The notes beneath the pieces are model-generated. The model was not told the origin of the DNA, made no database searches, and saw only the letters and a list, made by a program, of their open reading frames with translations. A stretch of DNA of 64,000 nt, from positions 43,186,135 to 43,250,134 of the forward strand of contig JAWZYU010000010.1 of assembly GCA_038380435.1 (NCBI GenBank), given 5' to 3'. This stretch comes from Ryuthela nishihirai. Taxonomy: Eukaryota > Arthropoda > Arachnida > Araneae > Heptathelidae. Positions 20,612 to 30,757 of the stretch are shown one piece after another (position 1 is the first letter of the stretch; the number at the start of each line of letters is the position of its first letter). The position numbers and the translations under genes were made by a program.

Positions 20612-20870
20612 GAACACTCTTGGTAACAGAGTGTATATCTCCAGTTGTAATGATTCTGATATCTACAGTAATCTTAGCAGCATGCATATCCTACCACTTT
20701 TCGGAGAGAGCATGTAATGATCCTCAAGTTTCACCAACTAACGATTACGTGCATTTGAACTAATCTTTTAATATGTTTACATATGTTTTTTTTTTATATA
20801 CATCTTATATTTTTAGCGTTCTTTTGTTTGTTGGTTTGTTTATTATCGAAATAGCTGCTTCATCACATCT
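20612..20870. other. No gene recognised
   Basis: Short AT-rich gap between two SINE1 copies. Confidence 0.4.
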
Positions 20871-20882
20871 CTTCAATCTGTG

Positions 20883-21268
20883 GGTTGGGTTGTTTTACCT
20901 CTGAGCGGCACTTTTTTGCACACCATGGGCTAAATGGCCAGGTCACATGGACCCCGAAGGCTCATAGAAGGTTGGGGGAGGGGACCCACTGGAACAGCTG
21001 TTGGGAGACAGATGGTAGCCTCCCGTCAAGGCCATCCAGCGCGTTCTTTCACGTGCACAGGGTATGGCTCTCCTGTACACGGGGCCACGGCTTAACGTCC
21101 CATCCGACGGACGGCGGCCTTTCCAAGCCCATCGGTGTCCCCTACTGACCGTGGGCAGGGCGGGGAATTTTTGCGGAGATAAATCTCAACGCTGACGCAG
21201 ATGGGACTCGAACCTGGGAACTACAGATTACGAGCCTGGCGCGCTACTGACTGAGCCACCCCCGCCCC
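20883..21268 (-). mobile_element. SINE1 copy with target-site duplication
   Basis: Near-consensus. Target-site duplication CTTCAATCTGTG / CTTCAACCTGTG at 20871-20882 and 21269-21280. Confidence 0.95.
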
Positions 21269-21280
21269 CTTCAACCTGTG

Positions 21281-21861
21281 AGATGTAATAAAGTGATTGT
21301 AATAATTTGTTTTATATCGAGAGAAAATATAAGGAAGTAGGAACAACGTAAGTTCTAAAAAAATTGCTCTATGGTGCTAATTTCGTTCAAAAATTGGAAT
21401 AATTGATTGATCCTGACTTTTCTTTTCGATAAGAAAAAATGTTGATGACATTATTTTAAGACAATTTTATAATTTTTTTAATAAACAATGAATCAAAATT
21501 TTTTTGCAAATTATGAGAACGAAATACAAATTGCTATCCTTTTATCTTTTCCTTTTTATATTTTTTGGCATTTTAAAACAGTTGGAGTGCTTTCAGTTAC
21601 TGTTTCCTTTTTTTTTTGACCATTTCAAAAGGTGTTATAACATTAAAAGGGTATCAAAAAATGGTAATTACCATTGACAGTGGTCTATCAAAAGGGATAG
21701 GGGAGGGAGAGGGATAGTGAGGTTATAAACCCTCCCCTCCAATGGCTTAAACATCGCATATTTTTTAAGCCAGTTCCAGAACATCAAGGACTGAAACACT
21801 GCAGTCTCCTCCCTTTCAGCCAATATATTAAAATCCTCAACCCCCCCTCATTAAAATTTTC
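21281..21861. other. No gene recognised
   Basis: AT-rich, ending in C-rich pieces (CCCTCCCCTCC, CCCCCCCTC). No gene is seen. Confidence 0.4.
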
Positions 21862-22012
21862 TGGGTTCGAGCCCCGGATGTGTGTGTTGTTTTTCTGCTG
21901 AGGTCCCTCCATTCTCACAGACCTTCTACTATGGCGAATTAAACTGATAGGCTCCTATCAGACCTCTGTGGCAAGCAGCTGCTTGAGGGGGTATTTATTG
22001 ATTATTTTTACC
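21862..22012 (+). mobile_element. SINE2 copy, 5'-truncated
   Basis: Starts at the B box (GGGTTCGAGCCCCGG) with the SINE2 body, GGCTCCTATCAGACCTCTGTGGCAAGCAGCTGC, and a GGGGGTATTTATTGATT tail. Confidence 0.88.
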
Positions 22013-23379
22013 TCCTACCAAACAACGACGAGCGAAAATGGTCACTTTTATACTTTTAGCTTTAAAATCTAAAAATCGAAACGAAATAAAAAAATAGTAA
22101 CAGCAGAACAAAAGAAAAAAAAAAAGAAAATCTTTCTCAAGTGAAGGCCATTCGTTTCTCTGTCGTCCTTTGAAAGGTAATACCAAAAACTTCACCTTCA
22201 CACACGAAACAAACACACTGAAAAGAGAGAAGCGTGGAAAGCGATTAAAATTCTACCCAAATCTATAAGCCATTTCAGTCCTTACACTTCCTGCCAAAAA
22301 CGCAGGAGTCTATACGCTCGTGTGAATCCAAATCTCCTACGTGTGTCTTTACCGTTCCTGCGCTGTCCTCGAAATTCATCTACATGTCATACTTCCTTTC
22401 CATTCTTCCTCGCTTTCTGTCCGTCTCACGGCAGTTTAGGGAATTACTCCGATGGCATTTATGTCCAATTGCTGTTGTTATGGGCTTTTATAAGTGACGA
22501 GTTTCCGGCCTCTGCGAATTCGACTGTCTCATCCCTATCCATAAGCCTTTTCAGTTGACCCACCCACTAGCTGCGCGGAACCCCCACGAGACTGTTACGT
22601 GAGTGAGTGTTGTCAGTGTCGCGGATCTATTAGCTTTATGTGGAAATATAAATACAGTTCCGCATCGCTGAAGTTTTGCTGCTTTTGTGTTTTTCCTCCG
22701 GACAGGAACATTTTATTATCTTTATCTCCTGACATCCGGCTAGGAGTTTGACAAGCTCGCCACGTCCTCCATGACCACGGAGAGCAGTTTGTGACCACCC
22801 TTCAGTTTCGGCGAGAGAGGGGAGGGGGGGGTTGGGGGTGTAGGCGATCCTCAACTGAGTGCGGGAAGGATACTTCAAATAATATCAAATCAGGATTATA
22901 TTGCTGGAAAAAATAAAATAACGTAGATAAGGTAACGATAGGAGAATATAACTACACTCTTTTCGTTTTTATCTCCCTGGTCAATTATGTTTTTGTCCCC
23001 TCCTCCCCCCCCTTCAAACTTGCGTTTATTTCAATTATGATTTTTTTGTGGGATAATGACAACGAATTTCGAAATGGGAGAACAATTTCGATGGAGATTC
23101 TTGATGTATGGATTTTAAATTCGGCGTTCCAGTGTAGTGATACAGAATGCAGATTCTTTTCCTGTGTTTTCAAGAATTCGGCTTCACGAGTATCCTGTTC
23201 GATTATCGATTCCAGCCTATTTCTACTTTAATACTCCATACTGAATTATAGAAATATTTGAGCAAAACAGACCGTGGGGGAACTTACGTTTCATTATGAG
23301 CTTTCTCAGTTTGAATAATGATAAAAGTACTCTTGCTGTTTCGCTTCTGAATCATGTGCACCTTAAGGCTTGGTGCTAT
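22013..23379. other. No gene recognised
   Basis: GC-richer between about 22300 and 22870, where short frames are open on both strands without recognisable motifs. A G run and a C run flank it (22817-22832, 22999-23011). It could hold untranslated host exons, but nothing supports a model. Confidence 0.4.
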
Positions 23380-23389
23380 CCAAGAATGG

Positions 23390-23653
23390 GTTGTTTTACC
23401 TCTGAGCGGCACTTTTTTAACACGATGGGTTAAATGACCAGTCACAAGGAACCCTGGTTCTCAGAAAGATTAGGGTAGTGAACTCACTAGGGAGCTGTTA
23501 GAAGATTAATGATGGCCTCTGATTAAGGACATCCAACTAATTAAGGACATCCTCTTCTGCATACGTAGCCACGGCTTAACGCCCAATCAGACGGACGGCG
23601 GACTTGTCCCCTTTCTCACCGAGAGCAAAATGGAGGCTACGGGAGATAAATTC
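23390..23653 (-). mobile_element. SINE1, decayed and 5'-truncated, with target-site duplication
   Basis: CCAAGAATGG flanks it at 23380-23389 and 23654-23663. The copy ends at GGAGATAAATTC, so the tRNA head was never present here. The body is diverged and carries a short duplicate (AACTAATTAAGGACATCC). Confidence 0.85.
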
Positions 23654-23958
23654 CCAAGAATGGAAATTAGTGGGTGATATTGCATTCTTTAACAGGTAAT
23701 ATTCCATTTTTAAGATTGGGTTGTTTTGTTTTTTAGCGGCAGTCACAATTTTTTCCCGCAATGGATTAATTATTTTATTTTTGCCGCAATTTTCAATTAT
23801 TAATTTTTGTCCGGAATGGATTAAATGGCCAGGTCATAAGGACTCCAATTTCTCTGTACACGGTAGAGGAAGGGAAGACGATAGAAGACTGTCATCCAGC
23901 GTATTTTTAAACGTGCACAGAGTATGACTCTCCTGGACAAGTGGGCCGTCGCAGACTA

Positions 23959-24385
23959 CACTGAAGTGCCATTGAATTAGGGATAGAAACCTAGTAACGT
24001 GTTGGACCTCCTCTGGCCCTGATAACGACCGCCACACGATGAAGCAAGGATTCCACGAGCTTGTGTAAATGTTCCACAGGTATGGCGACCCATGCATCCT
24101 CCAGAGCTGTCCACAATTCTCTCAAGGTCGTTGCTGATGGGACACGAGCCCGAACACTCTGCCCGATGGTATCCCAAAGATTTTCGATGGGATTTAAATC
24201 TGGGCATCTAGGTGGCCAATTCATTATTTCAAAATCAGCAGAATGCTCCTGGCAGCCAACCTGGACCTGTGAGATGAACAGTTGTCTTGCTGATAGATTC
24301 GCAATCACACATGTGCGCAAATGCGGGACTTGCGGTACTGAATTTGGATAACGTCTCCTATCCCTAATTCAATGGCACTTCAGTG
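23959..24385 (-). mobile_element. Tc1/mariner-type miniature element, 427 bp
   Basis: Perfect 27-bp terminal inverted repeats at 23959-23985 and 24359-24385 begin CACTGAAGTGCCATTGAATT. TA dinucleotides at 23957-23958 and 24386-24387 are the target duplication that Tc1/mariner elements make. Internally it keeps only the C-terminal part of a Tc1-type transposase. It inserted into an old SINE1. It is non-autonomous, and both ends are intact enough to have been mobilised in trans. Confidence 0.95.
23991..24320 (-). pseudogene. Tc1-type transposase, C-terminal fragment
   Basis: A 109-codon minus-strand frame inside the miniature element. It contains the Tc1-family signature NWPPRCPDLNPIENLWD around residues 53-69. 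In this family the Glu of NPIENLW is the third catalytic residue of the DD34E triad. About 50 residues follow, as in the usual C-terminus. The N-terminal helix-turn-helix and the first two Asp residues are absent. Full Tc1 transposases are about 340 residues, so roughly two thirds is lost through internal deletion. The methionine at the start is incidental. The product would be inactive. Confidence 0.88.
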
Positions 24386-24523
24386 TACAACGGGCTTTCA
24401 AAACCCATCGGTGTACACCTTTCCCCTGGGAGTAGTCCGGAATCTAGGGGTGGAAATATGAACTCAGGTAGGGTGGAATTTCACAACAGTGCATGTAACG
24501 AATCCATCACTAGCAGAAAAAAA

Positions 24524-24738
24524 TAAAATAAAAAATACCCCCTCAAGCAGCTGCTTGCCACAGAGGTCTGACAGGAGCCTGTCAGTTTAATATGCCATAG
24601 TAGAAGGATCTGAGAGGATGTCAGGACCTCAGCAGAAAAACGACACACACACATCCATGCCTTAACCCGGGGCTCGAACCCAGGTCCCTTGGATCAGTAG
24701 CCAAGCGCGCTAACCACTCGGCCATGGGACGGCTCACT
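24524..24738 (-). mobile_element. SINE2 copy, nearly full length
   Basis: Well preserved. Minus-strand head GAGCCGTCCCATGGCCGAGTGGTTAGCGCG, B box GGGTTCGAGCCCC, and a tail toward low coordinates (GGTATTTTTTATTTTATTT). It shows the complete tRNA-like 5' part of the family. Confidence 0.92.
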
Positions 24739-25012
24739 AGCAGAGCAGGAGCTAATTCTGTAGTAGGAGAGTAAATGGGTCCATTCTAGCCAATTGTAAA
24801 AATTCTCTCCCTTATTAAATTTTAATTACTAGAACGGAGGTGAAAAGAAATAATAAACACATATATAGTCTATAGTTTAAGGAATTTTTTTGAAGAAAAG
24901 ACTGCAAGAGTAGGAAGGCAAAGTCTGTATTAATCTATTAGGCGATAATACACTGCGCTACTGAAATATTAGAGAATTTTCGTAAGCATAAAAGGTTACT
25001 AAAAACTTAAAT
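24739..25012. other. No gene recognised
   Basis: AT-rich sequence between a SINE2 and the mitochondrial insertion. Confidence 0.4.
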
Positions 25013-25040
25013 ACCCATGCATCCTCCAGAGCTGTGTCAG

Positions 25041-25415
25041 ATATGTGTCATGTAGAACGATATCAATTGATGAATTTGCTAGAACTACACCAATTGATTA
25101 TATTAAAGATGCTCTTATAGCTAATTGAGTCCCATGAAGGGTTGCTAACCATCTAAAAATTTTAATTCCTGTAGGGATAGCAATAATTAGCAGTTGTGAA
25201 GTATGCTCGAGTATCAACATCTATTCCAACAGTAAATATATGGTGGGCTCAAACAACGAATCCTAATAAACCAATAACTGTTATGGCGTAAATTATTCCT
25301 AATGCCTCAAATAGTTCCTTTTTCACTGCATTCTGACTAACAATATGAGAAATTATTCCAAAGCCGGGAAAAATAAGGATATACACTTCAGGATGACCAA
25401 AAAATCAATAAAATA
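25041..25415 (-). pseudogene. cox1: Nuclear copy of mitochondrial cox1 (NUMT), partial
   Basis: The minus strand encodes the middle of cytochrome c oxidase subunit I. It includes [33 protein letters not shown] (metal-ligand His region), [26 protein letters not shown] and VLANSSIDIVLHDT. It reads correctly only with the invertebrate mitochondrial code: TGA is Trp in TATTGATTT and GTTTGAGCC, and AGA is Ser in TTTAGATGG. Damage: about 5 nt missing near 25190 (frameshift), about 36 nt missing in frame near 25090, and a TGA changed to TAA next to it. This is a nuclear pseudogene of the mitochondrial enzyme, not a working gene. The arrangement beside ATR1 and SINEs shows that it is in nuclear DNA. 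Confidence 0.96.
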
Positions 25416-25640
25416 GCAACAGAAAAGTGTCGTGTGAGGTGAGAATTCACGTGCAGTGGGAGTTTAACTTCGAAGCTTTATAATTTTTAAAATATTCATT
25501 CAATGGAAAAATGTGACTAAAGATAAATTAAAGATAATAATCAAATATATATATAAATCTCGATTTTTAACATTATTTTTCCAGTATTTAAACAGTTATG
25601 GACGTTGGAATATTTAGCAATAAATTATTTCAACTTCAAC
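25416..25640 (-). repeat. ATR1 dispersed AT-rich repeat
   Basis: Same phrases as 5980-6180: GAGAATTC, AACTTCGAAGCTTTATAATTTTTAAAATATTCATTCAATGG, AAAAATGTGACTAAAGATAAA, AAATCTCGATTTTTAACATTATT, AACAGTTATGGACGTTGGAATATTTAGCAA. It directly abuts the NUMT. Confidence 0.65.
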
Positions 25641-26048
25641 TTTCAACTTTATTTTACAAATAATTATACATTTGTTTTCCTATAAACAACCCACAAGCTA
25701 ATCTTTTCCAGGTTGTTATTTTACATTGTATAAAGATAACATAGAATACACCGAAATTTAAACACATTAACGTGTATATATACATGCTTTAAAAAATTCA
25801 AACTATCCGATGTTCAATTATATTATAATGCAAATGAAAAATTATTCGCAGCTTCAGGATGTAGACAACAAGATTAACCTTAGTATATTATACATAAATT
25901 CAATATCTGCAAATCCCATAAGAAAAACCTTTGACTTTTTCTTTGAACGAAAAATATTAACAGAGAAATTTGTAAATTAATAAGGTAAGCTTATTGAACA
26001 TTTTGGGGACTAAATAAATTGAATGCTGATGTAGAACCTCTTTTTTAA

Positions 26049-27402
26049 CTAATGGAAAATATATTGTTTCCCCTCAGTACGCAAATGATGTTCAAATGTT
26101 TTTTCTTGAAGATAATTGCTATTTTTATATACGTATATCATTAGCTTATATACATAAAGATGCCTTAAAGGCAAGATATCCACATGTATATAACTACAAT
26201 GCACATTAGAAGACCTATTAATATTATTTGTTAGTTTTTTTATTGTTCTGTTTTGAATTGTAATTATTGGTTTGAGAATTCTTTTATAGGTTCCCCCATA
26301 GAGCAAGAGCCAATGATAAATTAGACTGAATCCACGAATTATATATATATTTAACATCATTTCTCCATCTACCAATTTATTTAAGTAATAAATTTTGTAT
26401 AACATTAATCTAAGTTTTATTTTAATTTTATCCACATACGGTTTCCAGTTCAATTTTTGATCGATTTTTATACCTAAGTAGTCAGTCTCATCAACAATTT
26501 CGATAGGCTTACAATTACAAGCTAAATCTTGATTGCAGGCTTCATTATGAATTCTAATATCCAGATCTTCAGTAATTCTGCTCTTTAAACTAAAATACAT
26601 TAATTTCGTTTTATTTAAATTCAAATTTAATTTTAGTACTAAACCAAGTACCAATAATTTTCAATTCACTGTTATTTAATGTTTTTAATTCTGATTTATT
26701 TTTAACTCGAAAAGTGATGGCAGTATCATCAGCAAAACTAGTAATTCTCCCTGTTATGTTCATCTGACAAAAAACGTTAATGCATATCAAAAATAAATTC
26801 GGCCCCAGTACAGAACCCTGTGGCACGCCATATTTTACCTTTAACTCTGAACTAATAATACCATTTATTTTAACAACTTGTATCCTGTTATTTAGATAAC
26901 TTTTAAACCATGTTAGTACAATTCCCCTAATTCCGGCATGTTCCATCTTATTCAACAGTACGTTGTGGGAGATGGTGTCAAATGCTTTTTGTATGTCCAA
27001 AAATATAGATATAGTTTGACAATTATTTTCTAAGGAGTCATATATGTATTTAATAAAATCAATTGTGGCATCCGCCATACTTTTACACTCTCTGAAGCCA
27101 AATTGCCTATTGGAAAAAAAAAAGTTGATTTTTCAATAAAAAACAGTTAATTCTTTTTTAACTAGCTTTTCGAAAATATTTCCAAAAATTAAAATGATAG
27201 ATATTGGCCTATAATTTGATAACATATTTTTATTTCTATTTTTATAAACAGGAACCACGACTGCCTTCTTTAATTCATCTGGGAAGAACCCATTTTGAAC
27301 TGACATGTTAAATATATATGAAAGAGGGTTAGTAATATACTTTACATATTTTTTTAATATGATGACAGTAAATCCATCTAAAACCCAGACTTTTATTGTC
27401 AT
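26049..27402 (-). pseudogene. LINE-A reverse transcriptase, broken by frameshifts
   Basis: Three overlapping minus-strand blocks, 27133-27402, 26611-27078 and 26049-26654. The first has NYRPISIILIFGNIFEK (fingers motif). The second has FLDIQKAFDTISH, GVPQGSVLGP and the catalytic FADDTA box. The third has KLMYFSLK, TDYLGIKID and the thumb region ending HLYVYKLMIYVY. These are the successive motifs of a non-LTR reverse transcriptase. Frames shift at an A run around 27112-27123 and again near 26630, so no full protein is made. The N-terminal endonuclease is lost. In an intact element the enzyme would nick DNA and reverse-transcribe the element RNA at the target. Confidence 0.88.
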
Positions 27403-27854
27403 GAAATTCTAAAATAATATTTTTCTTCCAGTTCAAAATTTCTTTTCTTTAGTTCACATATATCTTTAATAAGTCCAGTAATATTTTTTATCACCTCATC
27501 TAATTTTTCTGAAGCAAATTCTACAAAAGTCCTAATCTCACTGATTGCTGCGGTATCGTTCTTTATCTCAGTCACTTGCTGCATGAGCCATTTTAATTTA
27601 TCAAATTCTATTGGTGGGTCATTTGTACTGATAGATCCTTTGAGATGTTGTTGCCTAGTGGAAATACCGCGTTCGCTTTTGCATTTCGTACATTGCCACC
27701 GAAGTTTTGTGTTTTTACTCATTTTTTGAAAAGTATCTTCATTGTAGCCAGCACAACTTGAGTGGAAATTGCTGACACACTCACCTGAACATCTCAGAAT
27801 ATCATTATTGTTTTTGATATTACCTTTGCAATGTGCACAATTTAATGTATCCAT
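27399..27854 (-). pseudogene. LINE-A ORF1 with PHD-type zinc finger
   Basis: A 151-codon minus-strand frame. Residues 6-57 carry a Cys/His pattern: CAHC, CSGEC, FHSSC and WQCTKC. This is a PHD finger as found in ORF1 proteins of CR1-like elements. Residues 85-145 form a probable coiled coil (repeating hydrophobics in EIRTFVEFASEKLDEVIKNI). Such ORF1 proteins bind element RNA and self-associate. The frame stops at the deletion junction where the reverse transcriptase begins, so the C-terminal part of ORF1 is missing. The start ATG at 27852-27854 follows a plausible 5' leader. Confidence 0.82.
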
Positions 27855-27971
27855 ATTCTCGGTTTCTTAGAATTGTACATAGCAGAAGTTTATAAGTTCC
27901 TATGATGTAATGTTACTTCATATTTATAGCTATCAGCACAAAATGTGAGGAACGTACGTCTTACTAATTGC

Positions 27972-28343
27972 AGGGGCGGGGGTGGCTCGTAATCTGTAGT
28001 TCCCAGGTTCGAGTCCCAGCTGGGTCAGCGTTGAGATTATCTCCGCAAAATTTCCCGCCCTGCCCACGGTCAGTAGGGGACAACGATAGGCTTGAAAAGG
28101 CCGCCGTCCGTCGGATGGACGTTAGCCGTGGCCCCGTGTGCAGGAGAGCCATACCCTGTGCACGTTAAAGAACACGCTGGATGGCCTTGACGGGAGGCTA
28201 CCATCTGTCTCCCAACAGCTGTTCCAGTGGGTCCCCTCCCTCAACCTTCTCTGAGCCTTCGGGGTCCATGTGACCTGGCCATTTAGCCCATTGTGTGCAA
28301 AAAAGTGCTGCTCAGAGGTAAAACAACCCAACCGTAATCATTG
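27972..28343 (+). mobile_element. SINE1 copy lacking the A box
   Basis: GGGGCGGGGGTGGCTC jumps directly to GTAATCTG. The missing 21 bases lie between two GGCTC repeats of the consensus, so this is a deletion between short direct repeats. The B box and remainder are near consensus. Confidence 0.93.
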
Positions 28344-28642
28344 CTATTCTGCAATACATCATTTAAGCAGACGACATCAATACGCAAGGGTTTTAGGAGT
28401 TAGTTATTTTTGATGGCAACGATTTAATGGACACGCCCAATAGGTAGTCCACAGCGTAAGGAAGAATTTGAATACTTGAGCTTATTATCCTGTATACTCA
28501 CAGATTTGAAATTCTCACTTCAATCTTAGGTTGATCAACACAATTGCAATTAACTCGAATTTCGTTTCGTAAAAATCATTCATAATTGTAATTCATAACT
28601 GTCTAATATTGATATAATCATTAGGCAAACATCTAAAATGTA
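28344..28642. other. No gene recognised
   Basis: AT-rich sequence between a SINE1 and a tRNA-like remnant. Confidence 0.4.
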
Positions 28643-28712
28643 TCTGCAGAGGTAGAGCGCCTCTGAGTTATATCTAGAGAGTTGCGGGTTCGATTCACGT
28701 CAGCGATAATTT
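28643..28712 (+). mobile_element. tRNA-like sequence, probable SINE or tRNA pseudogene
   Basis: An A-box-like GAGGTAGAGCGCC and a B-box-like GGGTTCGATTC are spaced as in a tRNA. The ends do not pair as an acceptor stem and no CCA-adjacent end is seen. It is not SINE1 or SINE2. Confidence 0.5.
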
Positions 28713-28779
28713 TTTTCAGGTGAATAATTATTAGTCACTTTCTACAGGTAATCTGTGTATTTACTATGGATGGATCAAA

Positions 28780-29170
28780 AATGCATATTTATTAAATGGT
28801 TTGACACAGTACAGTCGCTCAAAAAAGTATCCGAACACTATGGTTGATTACAGAATTCAGAAAAAATATCTGAATTCTGTAATCAACCATAGTGTTCGGA
28901 TACTTTTTTGAGCGACCGTACTTATTTAAGTTTTAATTAATTTCTGAGGTCAATTCTTTTGAGTCATTATGTTGCCAAATATTCCAACTTCCATAACACT
29001 TTAAATATTGAAAGAATATTGTTGAAAATCGAGATTTAAATAGATTTGATTTTAATATTTAATTTATATTCCGTCACATTTTTCCAGCAAATGAATATTT
29101 TAAAAGTTACAGAACTTCGAATTTACATTCTCACTGACATGACACAAAAGTTCTCTCCTTTTTTCGTAGG
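28780..29170 (+). repeat. ATR1 copy containing a palindromic mini-transposon
   Basis: ATR1 phrases: AATGCATATTTATTAAATGGTTTGACACAG before the insertion; AAGTTTTAATTAATTTCTGAGGTCAATTC, TTCCAACTTCCATAACACTTTAAATATTG, GAATATTGTTGAAAATCGAGATTTAAATAG, TCCGTCACATTTTTCC, AGTTACAGAACTTCGAATTTACATTCTCACTGACATGACA and GGGCAGTG after it. The insertion is 28812-28918. Confidence 0.65.
28812..28918. mobile_element. Palindromic Tc1/mariner-type MITE, 107 bp
   Basis: Almost the entire element is an inverted repeat. The left arm begins CAGTCGCTCAAAAAAGTATC; the right arm ends in its complement with one change (CGGTCGCT). The loop near 28861-28866 is short. TA flanks both ends (28810-28811 and 28919-28920), as made by Tc1/mariner transposases. 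No coding capacity. Confidence 0.92.
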
Positions 29171-30445
29171 GCAGTGAAATTTCTGAAAAAAAATTATAAA
29201 AAAAACCTCAATAAAAGGAACGGCGTTCCGTTTCAGGAAATTTATCATCTCAAATTCCTTTTCAATTTAGATCGCTATGGAATATGATTGTATTCACTTC
29301 CCCCCTTCTCCCCCCTTCCTCTTACACATGAATTCTCACTTCACACGACACTTTTCTGTTGCCATTTTATCACGGTATTTAAGTTTTTAATAACCTTTTA
29401 TGCGAACGATCATTTCCGCTTTCCGTTTACACAGAAAACGAAGTGGCCGAGTCCTTCCTCTCTCGAAGTGACACTTCTCGAGCACGAGTCAACAGCCATC
29501 CCGTTAAAGGAGCAAGACAGGCGCAATCGACTGGAAGCCCTGTTGAAACGGACTGCTCCGCCGACCATGAAATGTTTAATTCCTGATGAATGCCAAAGAA
29601 CCTTTCAATTAGTTCGCTGTCACGGCTGCAAGAGACGAATCCTGCTGTGGGAGCAAATCCAGATGTCTTAGTGCGTGCGAGCGTGAAAGAGGACTCACAT
29701 ATCATTGGAGCAGATCTGCCGGCTGGAAACGTGACATCATGCTGCTGCCGCACAGAGAAATTTATCTTTTTCTCTCTCTCACACATACTCTCTCTCTCTT
29801 TGAGGATGTGCGCTTTGCTCATGGGTCCAGTCACTTTGCAAATACTCTCCGAAATAGAAACGGTGATTGCCCTTTTTTTTTTGGAAAAAGGGAGTTTGAA
29901 TTGAATGTAAACAATAACGAGTTGTCCTTTGAAAAAAAATCTATAAAATACTCTGTGAACATTCAGTAGGTTGAAAAATGTAGGAAAATTATACCTTAGA
30001 AATTTAAGAGATTAAGAGACCTTATTTAAGAGACTTTGAATTTCGGGAAATAATTTCGTTATCCTGGGCAATGAATATTCCAAAGGAAGGGGCAAAAAAA
30101 AAAAGTTCAATAGCTCCTTGGAATTAAAAAAAAATTATGTGCACATATACACTACATATTTATATTCATAATAATTACAAAAAGGTAAATTTGTCCTTCC
30201 AAACCAAGATTTTGGCAAAATTCATATTTTTGCAGTGCAGAGCAAAGAGACGGGTTCGAATCCCGAAAAATTGGTTCTTAAAAATTCAATTATTTTGATT
30301 CATATTGTGTTTCTGCTGAGGTCTTATGTGTTTTACAGCTCTTCTTAATGGCGTTATTACACGGATATGCATCATACCTCCATGGCAACTATTCCAGCTG
30401 AGGAGAAATTAGTTTTTCATTGTGTTTTATTTTTTATTACCGGCT
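29171..30445. other. No gene recognised
   Basis: Contains a GC-richer patch at 29440-29830 with overlapping short frames on both strands and a CT-rich microsatellite (29768-29800). A weak SINE2-like fragment is at about 30235-30365 (GGGTTCGAATCCCG, TTTCTGCTGAGGTC). No gene can be supported. Confidence 0.4.
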
Positions 30446-30457
30446 CTATCTCTGGTA

Positions 30458-30757
30458 TCTCCGCAAAATTCCCCGCCCTGCCCACGGTCAGTAGGGGACA
30501 CCGCTGGGCTTGGAAAGACCGCCGTCCGTCGGATGGAACGTTAAGCCGTGGCCGCGTGTGCGGGAGAGCCATACCCTGTGCACGTTAAAGAACACGCTGG
30601 ATGGCCTTGACTGGAGGCTACCATCTGTCTCCCAACAGCTGTTCCAGTGGGTCCCCTTCCCCAACCTTCTCTGAGCCTTCGGGGTCCATGTGACCTGGCC
30701 ATTTAGCCCACGGTGTACAAAAAAGTGACGCTCAGAGGTAAAACAACCCAACCCAAC
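30458..30757 (+). mobile_element. SINE1 copy, 5'-truncated, with target-site duplication
   Basis: Starts at TCTCCGCAAAATTCCCCG, downstream of the whole tRNA head. CTATCTCTGGTA flanks it at 30446-30457 and 30758-30769. The tail has a repeated unit (ACAACCCAACCCAAC). Confidence 0.95.

Larger units (their letters stand above)
23714..24460 (-). mobile_element. SINE1, old copy split by a Tc1-like mini-element
   Basis: The left part includes TTGGGTTGTTTTG, TTAAATGGCCAGGTCATAAGG and CATCCAGCGTATTTTTAAACGTGCACAGAGTATGACTCTCC. The right part (from 24388) resumes with GGGCTTTCAAAACCCATCGGTGTACACC. The DNA transposon at 23959-24385 lies between. Confidence 0.8.
25641..27900 (-). mobile_element. LINE-A: non-LTR retrotransposon with internal deletion
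   Basis: Minus-strand element. ORF1 (27399-27854) is followed directly by the reverse transcriptase (27402 down to 26049). The endonuclease domain normally found between them is absent, and the junction falls near 27400. About 400 bp of AT-rich 3' untranslated sequence follows. A PHD-type ORF1 plus this RT type places it in the CR1/jockey-like group. Confidence 0.85.

Noticed and set aside
20885..21148. An 87-codon frame (and a second frame of about 68 codons overlapping it) that recurs nearly unchanged at many places, for example 43202-43492, 54267-54530 and 61766-62029.
   Set aside because: These frames lie antisense in SINE1 and are similar only because the SINE copies are young. The SINE is Pol III-type, frames break in older copies, and the protein resembles nothing known.
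29427..29904. Overlapping open frames on both strands in a GC-richer patch.
   Set aside because: Openness on both strands reflects composition; no conserved motif was visible.
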